From: Flavobacterium sp.
Lineage (GTDB): Bacteria; Bacteroidota; Bacteroidia; Flavobacteriales; Flavobacteriaceae
Direction: 5' to 3'
Assembly (NCBI GenBank): GCA_012837155.1
Contig: CP051546.1
Location: 2,292,140-2,356,139 of the forward strand
Length of the DNA: 64,000 nucleotides
The notes beneath the pieces were generated by a model. The model saw only the letters and a program-made list of their open reading frames with translations. It did not search any database and had not been told where the DNA came from. Within the stretch, counting starts at the first letter, position 1. Every line of letters begins with the position of its first letter. Shown here in pieces: positions 19,162 through 29,217 of the stretch. A program made the position numbers and the translations under genes.

Positions 19162-22100
19162 TTAAAATTGAAGATTAATTCCAAAAGTATAACTCTTAAG
19201 GGTTGGGTACGCATCATAATCTAATCCAGTTCCTGTTTCTGGATCCCATCCATCCCATTTAGTCCAAGTGAATAAGTTAGACCCATTTACATAAATTTTA
19301 GCACTACTGATTCCTGCTCTTTTAATTAATTTTTTTGGTAAATTATAACCAAAAGTTACATCCTGTAAGCGTATGAAATTTCTTTGTATGTATGGAGAAA
19401 ATTGTTCTCCAAGTGCTGTTGTATAGTACCCAATTTGTCGGTAACGTGCATTAGGATTCTCTGGAGTCCAATAATCAAATTTGAAAGAATTGTATCCATA
19501 AGCATTGTCTGGATTATTCAAAAGTACTCCTGGTTGTCCATAGTAATAATCCTTACCCCCTTGAATAGAGTTGATAAATACTTTTAAATCAAAATCTTTA
19601 TATTTGAAAGTATTTTGAATACTAAAACGATACGATGGATCGGTATATCCTAATATTTTTCTGTCGTTTGCAGCTGAATATTTTGTGTCGCCATTAAGGT
19701 CTTCTACTTTGTATGTTCCATAAGTAAATCCGGCAGGGATAGTTCCCGCTTTGAAATCGGCTATTTGCCACATTCCAATAATATTGAAATCATACGCTAC
19801 GCCATAAGGTTTTCCGATGAATAATTTGGATGACACTAAATCATCTTCTATCCCATCTTTGTTATTATCAATTCCAAGAATACTTTCTACTTTATTTCTG
19901 TTTCTTGAAAAATTGGCAGAAACAGTCCAACTAAAATCTTCAGTCTGAACTGGAATACCAGTAAGTGTTAACTCTTGTCCTGTGTTTCCTAATCGTCCTA
20001 TGTTTTTAAGTGTACTAGAGAATCCGTTAATAACAGGAATGTCTACACTATAAAGCAAATCATGCGTTTTTGCAGTATAATATTCTGCACTTCCTGACAA
20101 ACGTCCTTTAAAAAATGAAAAATCAAGTCCAAAATTCAACGATTTTGTAGTTTCCCATTTCAAATCATTATTAGGTAAACTAGTTACATACTGACCTGGC
20201 TCAGCTGTTCCTCCATCACCAAACAAATATCCACTACTTACTCCAGATTTTATTTGAGATAATGTTTGGTAACGTCCTACGGTACGATTTCCGCTCACTC
20301 CATAAGACACTCTCAATTTTAAATCATCCAGTTTTGAAAAATTATCTTTGATGAAAGATTCTTCGCCTAGACGCCAAGAAGCTGCTGCCGATGGGAATAC
20401 TCCATATTTATTATTTGAGCCGAATCCTGAGAATCCGTCTCTACGAACCGTACCTGTAAATTGGTAACGCCCTTTGTATCCATAACCTACTCTTGCCATA
20501 GAATACAAGCTACTTTCTTGCCAAGCAGATGAATTGGCTGTTTGCAAACCAGATTGTCCTGCACCTAAGAAATTATATCCTAATGAACTGTTTAAGAATT
20601 TAATCGATTTTGCAGTAGTTCCTTCAAATGTGATTTTTTCACTACCACTTAACAATGTCACATTTAAAGAGTGATCTCCAAAAACTCTTTTATAAGTTAA
20701 GATATGATCCAACGTAACTGAATATTGGGATTGATTGGTTTTAGTAGCCGATCCTGTTTGATTTTCAGCGTATGGATTAAAGTTGTATTGTCTCGTTGTA
20801 ATAGAACTAGGAGAAAAATTAACGTGATAGTTTAATCCTTTTATAAACGGCACATTGATATCCGCATATAAATTGGCGTTTAGATTATTTCTTTTGTCTA
20901 AATCATTTTGATCGATTTGCAATAGAGGATTTAAGAAACCTCTATATGGAAACAAAACAGGCTTTCCATTAGCGTCATAAGCTGCCACTTGATTTGGAAT
21001 TCTTTCAAAATCTGCCAAAGCAGGAGAGGATCCTGAATAATCATTAACACTCATAAACGATTGAACTCCTACTTTCATCCAATCATATACTTTGGTTTCT
21101 AAGTTGATACGGAAATTATATCTTTTGTAAGTGTCATTTTTTATAACATTCTTTTGATCTGTTAACCCAGCAGATAACAAATAAGAAGTTCCCTCACTTT
21201 TTCCGCTAAGACTCAAATTATGATTTACAATCAATGGAGATTCATTCGTTAATAACTTCCACCAATTTACCTCAGTTCCATTCTGGTATCCAGCCAAAAC
21301 CTCTGGCCCAAAAAATTTAGAAGCTGGGTCAAAAGCAGGATTAGGCGTTATCAAATCAGCTAAATGACTCTCATTGATAAAACGATCCTTAATCTTTTGA
21401 ATGAAACCTGCACCATTTGTTGGAATCATCGATTTATTGCTCACACTTTGAACAGAAACAGAAGAACTATACTCTAATGTCGGTTTTTTAGGTGCTTTAA
21501 CCATTTTAGAAGAAATGATAATTACCCCATTACTAGCTTGAGAACCATAAATTGCTGTAGCACTAGCATCTTTCAATACATCAACTGACTCTACATCGCT
21601 CGGATTAATATCTACTAAGTTTCCTCGATAAATAATTCCGTCCAGTACAATTAGTGGACTATTGCTTCCTGATATAGAAGTACGCCCCCTGATGCTAATT
21701 AACGGATCGGTTCCTGCTTTGGTTACTGCTCCAATATTTAACCCTGGAACCACTCCTTGAAGTGCCGATGCTAAACTTACGCTTGGAGACTCTCCTTTGC
21801 TTTTAAGATTAGTATGCACTACCGCTCCTGTGAGGTCTTTCTTTTTCTGTGTTCCGTACCCAACCACAACAATTTCGTCAAGTGCTTTTGATTCGGTTTT
21901 AATGACACATTAACTTGTGTCTTATCTCCCACAACAATTTCTTGAGTAGCAAAACCTACAAATGAAAAGACCAAGACAGCCTTATTATCAGTAACGTTAA
22001 TGGAGTATTCCCCATTAGCATCTGTAGTTGTTCCTCGTTTAGTTCCTCTTACAAGAATACTTACCCCTGGTAAACCTGCTCCTTTTCGTCAGTCACTTTT

Positions 22101-22537
22101 CCTTTTATAGCAATAGCTACGGGAGCTTCTACTGGAGCTACGGTAAAATTATTCTCAGTTACATTATTTCTTTCCTTGGAGAGTGAAAGTACTATTTGTC
22201 TGTTTTCAAATAATTCAAAGGCTACTTTAGAGTCTTTAAATAATTGATTCAACACTTTTTTGACACTCTTGTCTTTAATATCAATGGTGTACTTTTTATC
22301 CAAATCAAGATCTTTGTTTTTGTACAAGAATCGAAATTCGGTCTTAGATTCAATTTCTTTGAATACTTGTTCAATGGTCGCCTCTTTAAGGGTAAGACTA
22401 ACTTTAGTATCTTGTGAATACCCATTGGCTTTCATTTGAAAAAGTGAAATTACTAACAGTAATGTTGTCAGCTTCATTTTTAAACTGTTTTTAAAAAGAC
22501 TTGGACGCACGAAGTCTTTAGTGATGGTTTTTTTCAT
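19162..22537 (-). CDS. SusC/RagA-family TonB-dependent transporter with STN signalling domain (two frameshifts)
   Basis: From 22537 the protein starts with a signal region (ending ANGYSQ), then an STN domain (TIEQVFKEIESKTEFRFLY, about residues 50-115) that talks to an anti-sigma factor. After two one-base losses (near 22084 and 21895) comes the carboxypeptidase-like domain (VRGTKRGTTTDANGEY), the TonB-box-like DEIVVVGYGTQ, a plug (PLIVLDGIIYRG...DVLKDASATAIYGSQASNGVI) and a 22-strand barrel ending YTFGINLQF. About 1,125 residues. It imports glycan fragments through the outer membrane with SusD. The STN domain matches the FecR/ECF pair next door. Confidence 0.92.
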
Positions 22538-22691
22538 ACTTTTGTTTAGTTAAATAATTTTATCAATCGCTTTGGTCAAGTTATTATCAATTAATTCCAT
22601 TCGGGGGATGCCCTACATTCCCCGAATTTTGATAAAAACCATTAATTTAAAATAGTTTCTTTTTTACTTCATATTAGTCTTTTTTTTAAGG

Positions 22692-23831
22692 TTAGTTAAT
22701 TGTTATTGTATTCTTAGATTTTTTAAAAGTTAAAGGTTGACTCTTCCCAACATAATACAACACATCATCGATACTTTCTATATCAACACTAAAATTGGCA
22801 CTGAATATTTCGTCATTAAGCTCTTTATTGTTACTTATAATAGAAACATTATAAGCTCTCTCGAGTTTTTTAATCATATTTTTAAAAGAAACTCCCTTAA
22901 AAACAAGTTGACCGTCCATCCAATTCGTGTACGTAGCAACATCAACACTATTTACCAAAATACTCTTGTTTGTCTTGTCCCACGAAGCTTTTTCTCCAGG
23001 AGAAATCAAAGATTTTTGATTGGGATTATTACTATTATAAACTTGCACCGATCCTTCTACCAAAACAGTATTAATTGCTTTATCTTCAGAATAAGACGAA
23101 ACATTAAACTTTGTCCCTAACACTCTTACATCAACGCTGCCTGCACCAACTATAAAAGGATGCAATTTATCTTTGGTCACATCAAAATAAGCCTCTCCAG
23201 TCAGAAAAACTGTTCTTTTATTTCCTTTAATAAATTTTACAGGGAATTTTAATGAAGAACCCGCATTAAGATGCACTTTGGTACCGTCCGACAAAACAAC
23301 CTGAAATCTTTTGCCATACGGTATATTTAAAGTATTATAAGCTAACTTATTTGTATTTATACCATTATCATAAACCAACTTATCTTCTTCCTGAACACCA
23401 ACTATTTTTCCATCTGAATCAATAATTTTTCGTTCCCCAGTTGCTGTGATAATTTCTGTGTTTCCATTTTCTAATTGAAGTGTAATAGCGTCTTTTGGAA
23501 TAACTAGTTTTGGCTGATGATTCATTACAAAAAAATAAGTAATCCCAACCAAACACACCAATACAGCGGCATATTTAAAAAACGGGCGCATCACTAGTGA
23601 AAATACTGGTTTAGATTGCTTTTTATGATACTTCTCCACTACTGATTCCCAAGCTTTTTCTTTATCTATTGCTTCATAGTTAGTTATATTTTGAACTATA
23701 TAATCAAAATTAACTTCTTTTAAAATGGGGTTTTCTTCTTTAAATTGTTTTAAACTAGCCTTCTCTGAGTCAGATAAGACCTTGATTTTCTTTTTTATAA
23801 TAAGTTTTGATATGCTAAAAATATCTTTCAT
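22692..23831 (-). CDS. FecR-family anti-sigma factor
   Basis: ATG 23831 (MKDIFSISKL) is preferred over an upstream one. 379 residues: cytoplasmic N-terminus (about 1-80), one membrane segment (YAAVLVCLVGITYFFVM), a periplasmic FecR domain (NIPYGKRFQVVLSDGTKVHLNAGS...RTVFLTGEAYFDVTKD) and a C-terminal secretin-like domain (NVSIISNNKELNDEIFSANF...DVLYYVG). It holds the ECF sigma factor until the STN domain of SusC reports substrate. It lies between the sigma gene and susC on one strand. Intact. Confidence 0.93.
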   Translation of the reverse strand: MKDIFSISKLIIKKKIKVLSDSEKASLKQFKEENPILKEVNFDYIVQNITNYEAIDKEKAWESVVEKYHKKQSKPVFSLVMRPFFKYAAVLVCLVGITYFFVMNHQPKLVIPKDAITLQLENGNTEIITATGERKIIDSDGKIVGVQEEDKLVYDNGINTNKLAYNTLNIPYGKRFQVVLSDGTKVHLNAGSSLKFPVKFIKGNKRTVFLTGEAYFDVTKDKLHPFIVGAGSVDVRVLGTKFNVSSYSEDKAINTVLVEGSVQVYNSNNPNQKSLISPGEKASWDKTNKSILVNSVDVATYTNWMDGQLVFKGVSFKNMIKKLERAYNVSIISNNKELNDEIFSANFSVDIESIDDVLYYVGKSQPLTFKKSKNTITIN

Positions 23832-23949
23832 CGTGAGAGTTTTATAATTTAAGAACAACTCAAAATTAAAAAGGTACTATCGAAAAGTAGAATTTTATTT
23901 ATTTTTTAATATTCCTTATATAATGTAAGAAATATTTACACTAATACTC

Positions 23950-24489
23950 TTAATTTATAAGCAAGAAAACAATACTACTTACCTCTTTAAACTGAGTTCT
24001 TAAAATTTTATAGGATTGTGATTTTAGGGTCTTGACCGTTTGTAGTTTTATGTCTAATATCTCGGCTATCTCGTTATTCTTTATGCCTTTAAGGCTCAAC
24101 TTTAGAATTTCCTTTTTTCGTTCAGAAAGTCCCTCAATAGCTTGGTGCAATTCTCTAACGATTTCTTCTTCTAAAACTTGTTTTAAAAACAGATTATCAT
24201 CTTCTAAATTTTGTAACGCTTCAGACGCATAATTTTCCTTAATTTTTTTATGCTTAATATTATTATAACATCTGTTGCGTGTCGATTTGTACAAATAAAT
24301 TTTTAATGAAATATCATCAGGAAATACCATCTTTTTTTCCCATATATGAATGAAAATATCCTGAATCAAATCTTCACATTCAGATTTTGAAGACAAAAAA
24401 CGATTTGCATAAAGCAAAATTGACTTGTAATACAAATCAAACATGCTTTTTAAATCGCTTTCTACAAGAATCTCTTTATTCAAATTCAA
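23950..24489 (-). CDS. ECF-type RNA polymerase sigma factor
   Basis: 179 residues with sigma region 2 (SILLYANRFLSSKSECEDLIQDIFIHIWEKK) and region 4 (LKGIKNNEIAEILDIKLQTVKTLKSQSYKIL). The open frame starts at TTG 24489; an internal ATG at 24447 would cut into region 2 and is less likely to be the sole start. Such sigma factors are released by FecR and switch on the susCD operon beside them. A -7 box lies at 24516-24523. Confidence 0.9.
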   Translation of the reverse strand: MNLNKEILVESDLKSMFDLYYKSILLYANRFLSSKSECEDLIQDIFIHIWEKKMVFPDDISLKIYLYKSTRNRCYNNIKHKKIKENYASEALQNLEDDNLFLKQVLEEEIVRELHQAIEGLSERKKEILKLSLKGIKNNEIAEILDIKLQTVKTLKSQSYKILRTQFKEVSSIVFLLIN

Positions 24490-24515
24490 AGTGGCATTTT
24501 TAATAATTAATTTAG

Positions 24516-24523
24516 CAAATATA
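24516..24523 (-). promoter_or_regulatory. -7 promoter element of the ECF sigma gene
   Basis: Minus strand TATATTTG matches TAnnTTTG, 26 bases before the TTG start, so the primary sigma factor probably makes the switch protein itself. Confidence 0.45.
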
Positions 24524-24610
24524 TAATTTTAGAATAAAAAATCCCAGTTAAATTGAATACCGAATCCAGTTGTCAATATGATTTTCCATTATTCACTAAT
24601 TCATGCAGAC

Positions 24611-27028
24611 CTATTTTCGAGTAATTACAATGTTTTTTTCCACAAAAGGCTGTTGGTGTACCGTTTGCCAAACATCAATAACAGGATTACTAATTTCTTC
24701 ATTGTATCCTAAAACCACAACCTCTATTTTCTTCCCTTCGTATTCTTTTTTCAAAGGAAAATAATAGGTGTAATTTTTGTTCGATTGAGCCGCTGGTGTT
24801 TCCCAAGCATTAGAAGGATAGGAAACCGCTCGATCGGGAGCGCCTACCCAATTGCCATTAACTCTCAAGGCTGTATAAGCGCCTTCAACTCCGTGTGTAC
24901 CATTAATAGCCACACATAAATACGATTCTTTGGTAATTTCAGCAGCCGTAAAACTACCTTCCCAAGCTTGACGAGCGGGTCTTTTGGCTGGATGTGCAAA
25001 TAAATTTGAAGCTCTCCAACTGGTTCTATCTAGCTCTTTACCGCTTTTATATCCTCGGATTTCGGTAATATTTGATGGAAAATCAGGCATTCTCAAATAA
25101 CGCATTGATCCGTTGATTGGAATCGCAATTCTGTAATCAGACATTACGGTTAGCAATTGCCAATTTTTCAAATCCTTGCTTACTTCTACATAATTTCCTT
25201 CTTCTTGCTCCAAAGGAAGCAATGAAAAATTATCGTGTGCCACCTCGATTACTAAACTATCCACAGCCGTAATTTTACCTAAGTCCAAACGAAGACAGCC
25301 TCCGTTAATACTATAATTTTTGTTTGATCTTTTAGACTGAAAGAAAGAGGTTTTTTCATCGTTGTCAAACAAATTCTTATCCCATAATCCTTTCTCAACA
25401 AAGGCGGGTTGATTGAAAAAAGCATCTCTTGATTGCTGCACTTCGTTAATTTTAGTAGCCCCTGACCGTTCTAACGAACGCACCTCCATTGCGTTATTAT
25501 CGGCCGCATAACAGGTTGCTTCATACAAAGATACCGCATCGGCAGGAACCGAAGTGTTTTGTAAAGTAAGTAGTTTTCGGTGTGTAGGCTGCGTTAATGG
25601 AGTTCCTTCAAAATGAATATCTATTGCCTTTTTCTGGAGTAATTCGTTCGAAACCACACCGTCGATGGTACAGGATTCATACGCTTTTTTATCTGGCACA
25701 AATTCGACCGTTGCTTTGGTTCCTGGCATTCCTAGCAATTTTATTTCTAATGGTTGGTTGGGCACATTGGTTACTATTTCGTACGGAGTTCCTTTTATCA
25801 AAGGTTCTGTAAAGTTCTCAGTTGTTGCTACAAGCAAACAAGTTCGGAACGGAGCTACCGTTACTGGCACAACCGTTCCTGACTCATAATTTCCTAACAC
25901 ATTTTCGTACGGATGCAACATTTTGAGTTGTACTTTTTTGGTGTTTTTTAAACCAATAGACCCGTCCAAGGACACCGAATACATAATTGGACTCCAACTC
26001 AAATTTCGCAACGTAATGATTCTTGCTTTTTCATTTCCCCTTGACATAGCATACGAACCGTATTGTTTTTCAGGCAACAAAAGCCCTTCTACCATAATGT
26101 CGCGATATTGCTTGTGCCAATTGAATATTTTAGCCAATTTGTAAAATTCATTATCCCGAAGCAACCACGGATTCCCATAAATTTCAGGAGCTAGAATTAA
26201 ATTTCGATTGAAGGCTTGCAAAATCAAATCATCATCCCAATTATCCAAACAAGACGAAATACACACTCCGTGATCTTCTGTCAATCGTTTCATTTCAGGA
26301 GGCAATCCACGAGACAAAGAGCCTTGTCGGTGGTGTGGTGCCGTTACTGTATTAAAAATATGCGCATCAATATATGTTTCTTGTCCTCCCCACAAAAAAG
26401 TAGTCGCATAAGGAAGTCCTTTATTCAAACCCAACCGATGATTTAACAAAATCAAATCGGGACTATACTGACGGCATTGAGTCATCATCGTAATAAAAGC
26501 ATCTTCTTTCTCGGGGCGAAGCGGCCCGCAAACCGCATCAAATTTGAAAAGCGCAAATTCGTAGTCCTTACAAAGTTTAACCATTTGATTAATCCTTGCT
26601 TTTTCTTCTTCTGGAGTATTTCCAAAACCATCGGGACCTCCCCAAACTCCTAATCGAGTGCCCATAGCTTTGGCCTGTTTGTAGTTTACATCAAATCCGT
26701 TAGAAAATTGTTTTTGGAATCGGCTGGAATTAATACTGCCATAAAATTTAGCTCCGTCAATAGCTCCTGCATCGAAAGCATATATATCTAAACTCATCCC
26801 GTACCGTTGCTTCAACCAATTAAAAAAATTAAGATTGATGGTCGTTTGTTTTTCAGTTGCTCCCTCGTTTAGATTATTAATCCAAGTAAAAAACTGAGAA
26901 CGAGAAGGAGTTCGCTCATTCGCCCCAGGAAATACTTTGGTCTGAGCATTTACGGTAAAAGCAAAAGCTATTGCCGCCACCGATAAAATTGATTTTATTT
27001 TAAAATAACGAAGTGATATAGAATTCAT
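24611..27028 (-). CDS. Clan GH-D-like glycosidase with C-terminal discoidin-like domain (divergent)
   Basis: ATG 27028 opens a signal peptide (MNSISLRYFKIKSILSVAA...). About 805 residues. The barrel part (about 40-370) has LDIYAFDAGAIDG, FALFKFDAVCGPL (candidate nucleophile Asp) and CISSCLDNWDDDL (candidate acid/base), which have the spacing of GH27/GH36 alpha-galactosidases but are not a clean match to either. The C-terminus (about 560-805) includes INGGCLRLDLGKI...VEVSKDLKNWQLL, a discoidin/F5-8C-like sugar-binding pattern. Family membership is uncertain. It lies between the sigma gene and the fucose operon. Confidence 0.55.
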   Translation of the reverse strand: MNSISLRYFKIKSILSVAAIAFAFTVNAQTKVFPGANERTPSRSQFFTWINNLNEGATEKQTTINLNFFNWLKQRYGMSLDIYAFDAGAIDGAKFYGSINSSRFQKQFSNGFDVNYKQAKAMGTRLGVWGGPDGFGNTPEEEKARINQMVKLCKDYEFALFKFDAVCGPLRPEKEDAFITMMTQCRQYSPDLILLNHRLGLNKGLPYATTFLWGGQETYIDAHIFNTVTAPHHRQGSLSRGLPPEMKRLTEDHGVCISSCLDNWDDDLILQAFNRNLILAPEIYGNPWLLRDNEFYKLAKIFNWHKQYRDIMVEGLLLPEKQYGSYAMSRGNEKARIITLRNLSWSPIMYSVSLDGSIGLKNTKKVQLKMLHPYENVLGNYESGTVVPVTVAPFRTCLLVATTENFTEPLIKGTPYEIVTNVPNQPLEIKLLGMPGTKATVEFVPDKKAYESCTIDGVVSNELLQKKAIDIHFEGTPLTQPTHRKLLTLQNTSVPADAVSLYEATCYAADNNAMEVRSLERSGATKINEVQQSRDAFFNQPAFVEKGLWDKNLFDNDEKTSFFQSKRSNKNYSINGGCLRLDLGKITAVDSLVIEVAHDNFSLLPLEQEEGNYVEVSKDLKNWQLLTVMSDYRIAIPINGSMRYLRMPDFPSNITEIRGYKSGKELDRTSWRASNLFAHPAKRPARQAWEGSFTAAEITKESYLCVAINGTHGVEGAYTALRVNGNWVGAPDRAVSYPSNAWETPAAQSNKNYTYYFPLKKEYEGKKIEVVVLGYNEEISNPVIDVWQTVHQQPFVEKNIVITRK

Positions 27029-27107
27029 AAGAGCCTTTTTTGTTGAATAAAACACTTTAATTTAACGTTAAACTATAACGCTAAACTAAACTTTTTTCTA
27101 CAATAAA

Positions 27108-27150
27108 AAAACTTATTATGTTTTTTATTCCAAAAAACATAATAAGTTTT
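27108..27150 (-). terminator. Long bidirectional terminator of the fucose operon
   Basis: A 19-bp perfect stem (AAAACTTATTATGTTTTTT and its complement) around a 5-base loop, 106 bases after the last gene of the fucose operon. A/T runs on both sides make it work on either strand. The rest of the 27029-27255 gap is AT-rich with nothing else clear. Confidence 0.75.
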
Positions 27151-27255
27151 AGATTATCTCTTATAAAGACCCATTTTTATAGAATATAATCCTATAAACA
27201 TACGTCTTTTAACAATTTTAATCAAGCATGAGTTGCTTGGTCAAAAAAATTACAC

Positions 27256-28035
27256 CTACAAGGCTCTGTCCAAATGAGTGTAACCTCCATCAACATAAAC
27301 GAGTTGTCCTGTGGTGTGACTCGATTTTTCCGATAATAAGAAAACAGCCATATTGGCTATTTCTTCGGCAGTAGTCATTCGTTTTTCCAATGGGATTTTA
27401 GCCGTGATTTCCTTTAATTTTTGCTCTGGGTTTTCAAGAGTTTTAATCCAGGTTTCATACAATGGTGTATAACATTCTGCTACAATTACAGCATTTACCC
27501 GAATTCCGTAAGGCAATAATTCAACCGCCCACTCCCGAGTTAATGCGTTGCGTCCTCCGTTGGAAGCGGCATAGGCCGAAGTATTTCCTTGACCCGTATC
27601 GGCTGTTTTGGAGCCAATATTTACAATACTTCCCTTGGTTTTCTTCAGCTCAGGCAATGCATAATGCGCCATTAAATAGTAATGTACTAGATTTTTGTGA
27701 AGTGACGCAATGAACGATTCATAATTTCCGCTCTCCAATCCTACTCCATCATTTACTCCTGCATTGTTAATCAAACCGTCTATTCGCCCACATTGTGCTA
27801 TAACTTGCTGTATGGCTTTTTCGCAATCCTCGGGTTTTGTTAATTCAGCCTGAACGCATTTTGCAGTAAATCCCATAGCCTCAATTTCTTTGACGGCTTT
27901 CATATTATCTTCTTCTCTTCTTCCTATGATTACCGGAATGGCTCCTTCCGAAGCTAATACTTTACAAACGCCCAAGCCAATCCCTTTGGCGCCTCCTGTT
28001 ACGACAACTACTTTGTCTTTTAAATTTAAATTCAT
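27256..28035 (-). CDS. SDR-family dehydrogenase, predicted L-fucose dehydrogenase
   Basis: ATG 28035 (MNLNLKDKVVVVTGG) is chosen, giving 259 residues of classical short-chain dehydrogenase: TGGAKGIGLG cofactor motif, NNAG, catalytic Ser-Tyr-Lys region with YAASNGGRNALTREW. The Lys of the usual YxxxK is replaced here (YAASN), which is notable. VNDGVGLE and VIVAECYTPLYE resemble L-fucose dehydrogenases, which make L-fucono-lactone. Last gene of the operon, 10 bases after the lactonase stop. The exact substrate is inferred from neighbours. Confidence 0.8.
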   Translation of the reverse strand: MNLNLKDKVVVVTGGAKGIGLGVCKVLASEGAIPVIIGRREEDNMKAVKEIEAMGFTAKCVQAELTKPEDCEKAIQQVIAQCGRIDGLINNAGVNDGVGLESGNYESFIASLHKNLVHYYLMAHYALPELKKTKGSIVNIGSKTADTGQGNTSAYAASNGGRNALTREWAVELLPYGIRVNAVIVAECYTPLYETWIKTLENPEQKLKEITAKIPLEKRMTTAEEIANMAVFLLSEKSSHTTGQLVYVDGGYTHLDRAL

Positions 28036-28045
28036 TTTCTTTAAT

Positions 28046-28876
28046 TTATAAATGATAAAAATGGATGGCATTTCTGCCCCAAAATTGCTCTTGATCTTCT
28101 TTTGAAAAAGAAGCAAAATACTGCTTTACAATTCCTATTGCTTCTTGATAACTTGCCGCTAATAAACTTACTGGCCAATCGCTACCATACATTAACCTAC
28201 CCAAACCAAACGCTTCGATTACCACATCCAAACAATAGGTAAAATCTGCTGCTTTCCAATGCTTCCAATGCGCTTCGGTTACCAAGCCCGAAACCTTAGA
28301 ATATACATTGTCGCACTGAGCAATGGCTCTGATTCCTTTTTCCCAAACCGAAAAATCGGTTTGCTTGAAATCGGGTTTTGCCAAATGATCAATAACAAAT
28401 TTTTGATTGGGAAATCGCTTTGCCAACTCCAACGCATACGGTAAATGCTTTGGAAAAATGAGTATGTCGTAAGTGAAATTATACTTTTCCAACCTAACAA
28501 TCCCTTTGCAAAAATCAGCTTTTATTAAAAAATCATCTTCGGGTTCGCCTTGAACGATATGCCTGAATCCTTTGAGTTTTGGATATTTTGAAAAATAGTT
28601 CAGTCGCTCTTCTAAATTCTCCGCTCGCAAATCGACCCAACCAACAACTCCTTTGATGAAATCATTTTCGGCAGCCAACTGTAACAAAAATTCCGTTTCC
28701 GCTTCGCTTTGATCCGCCTGTACCGCTACGCAACCATCAATATTGTTTTCTTGCAGTAAAGGTAACAAATCTTGCGGCATAAAATCCCGTTGAATTACGT
28801 TCATATCATCGGTAATCCAAGCGTCTTTTACAGGATGGTATTTCCAAAAATGTTGATGACTGTCTATTTTTCTCAT
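28046..28876 (-). CDS. Amidohydrolase-2 family, predicted L-fuconolactonase
   Basis: 276 residues, beginning MRKIDSHQHFWKY (the metal-binding HxH of the amidohydrolase barrel), with GVVGWVDLRAENLEERL, GFRHIVQGEPEDDFL, FVIDHLAKPDF and LMYGSDWPVSLLA near the end (conserved Asp). This subgroup opens sugar-acid lactones such as L-fucono-1,5-lactone. It starts 2 bases after the mutarotase stop and precedes the predicted fucose dehydrogenase, which makes its substrate. Intact. Confidence 0.87.
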   Translation of the reverse strand: MRKIDSHQHFWKYHPVKDAWITDDMNVIQRDFMPQDLLPLLQENNIDGCVAVQADQSEAETEFLLQLAAENDFIKGVVGWVDLRAENLEERLNYFSKYPKLKGFRHIVQGEPEDDFLIKADFCKGIVRLEKYNFTYDILIFPKHLPYALELAKRFPNQKFVIDHLAKPDFKQTDFSVWEKGIRAIAQCDNVYSKVSGLVTEAHWKHWKAADFTYCLDVVIEAFGLGRLMYGSDWPVSLLAASYQEAIGIVKQYFASFSKEDQEQFWGRNAIHFYHL

Positions 28877-28877
28877 T

Positions 28878-29210
28878 TTATTTTAACTCAAATATTTTTT
28901 CCATTAACATCCATTTCTCGCCAGATTTTGCCCAAGGCAAGGCTTGTTGAAACTTCCACATCAAGTCTTCCCATTCTTGTACTTTGGCATTGCCCTCGTC
29001 TAAGGCTGCTTTTTTTTTAAACGAAAAATCATCGTCTGCCTCAATAATCATAAACATCCGATTGCCTACATTATAAATATCCAGCAGGGTAATCCCCGAT
29101 TCCTTGATACTTTGAATGATTTCAGGCCATACTTTTTGATGATGAGCTTTGTATTCTGCCATCAATTGAGGATCTTCTTTTAAATCCAATGCCAAACAAT
29201 ATTTTTGCAT
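28878..29210 (-). CDS. RhaM/FucM-type L-sugar mutarotase
   Basis: A 110-residue ferredoxin-fold protein (MQKYCLALDLKED...EYKAHHQKVWPEI, LDIYNVGNRMFMIIEADDDF, W-E-LM-KFQQALPWA). The pattern is that of L-rhamnose mutarotase, the same family as the fucose mutarotase in the Campylobacter fucose locus. It speeds alpha/beta exchange of the sugar before oxidation. Set tightly between hydrolase and lactonase genes. The fucose role is from context. Confidence 0.85.
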   Translation of the reverse strand: MQKYCLALDLKEDPQLMAEYKAHHQKVWPEIIQSIKESGITLLDIYNVGNRMFMIIEADDDFSFKKKAALDEGNAKVQEWEDLMWKFQQALPWAKSGEKWMLMEKIFELK

Positions 29211-29217
29211 TGTGCTA

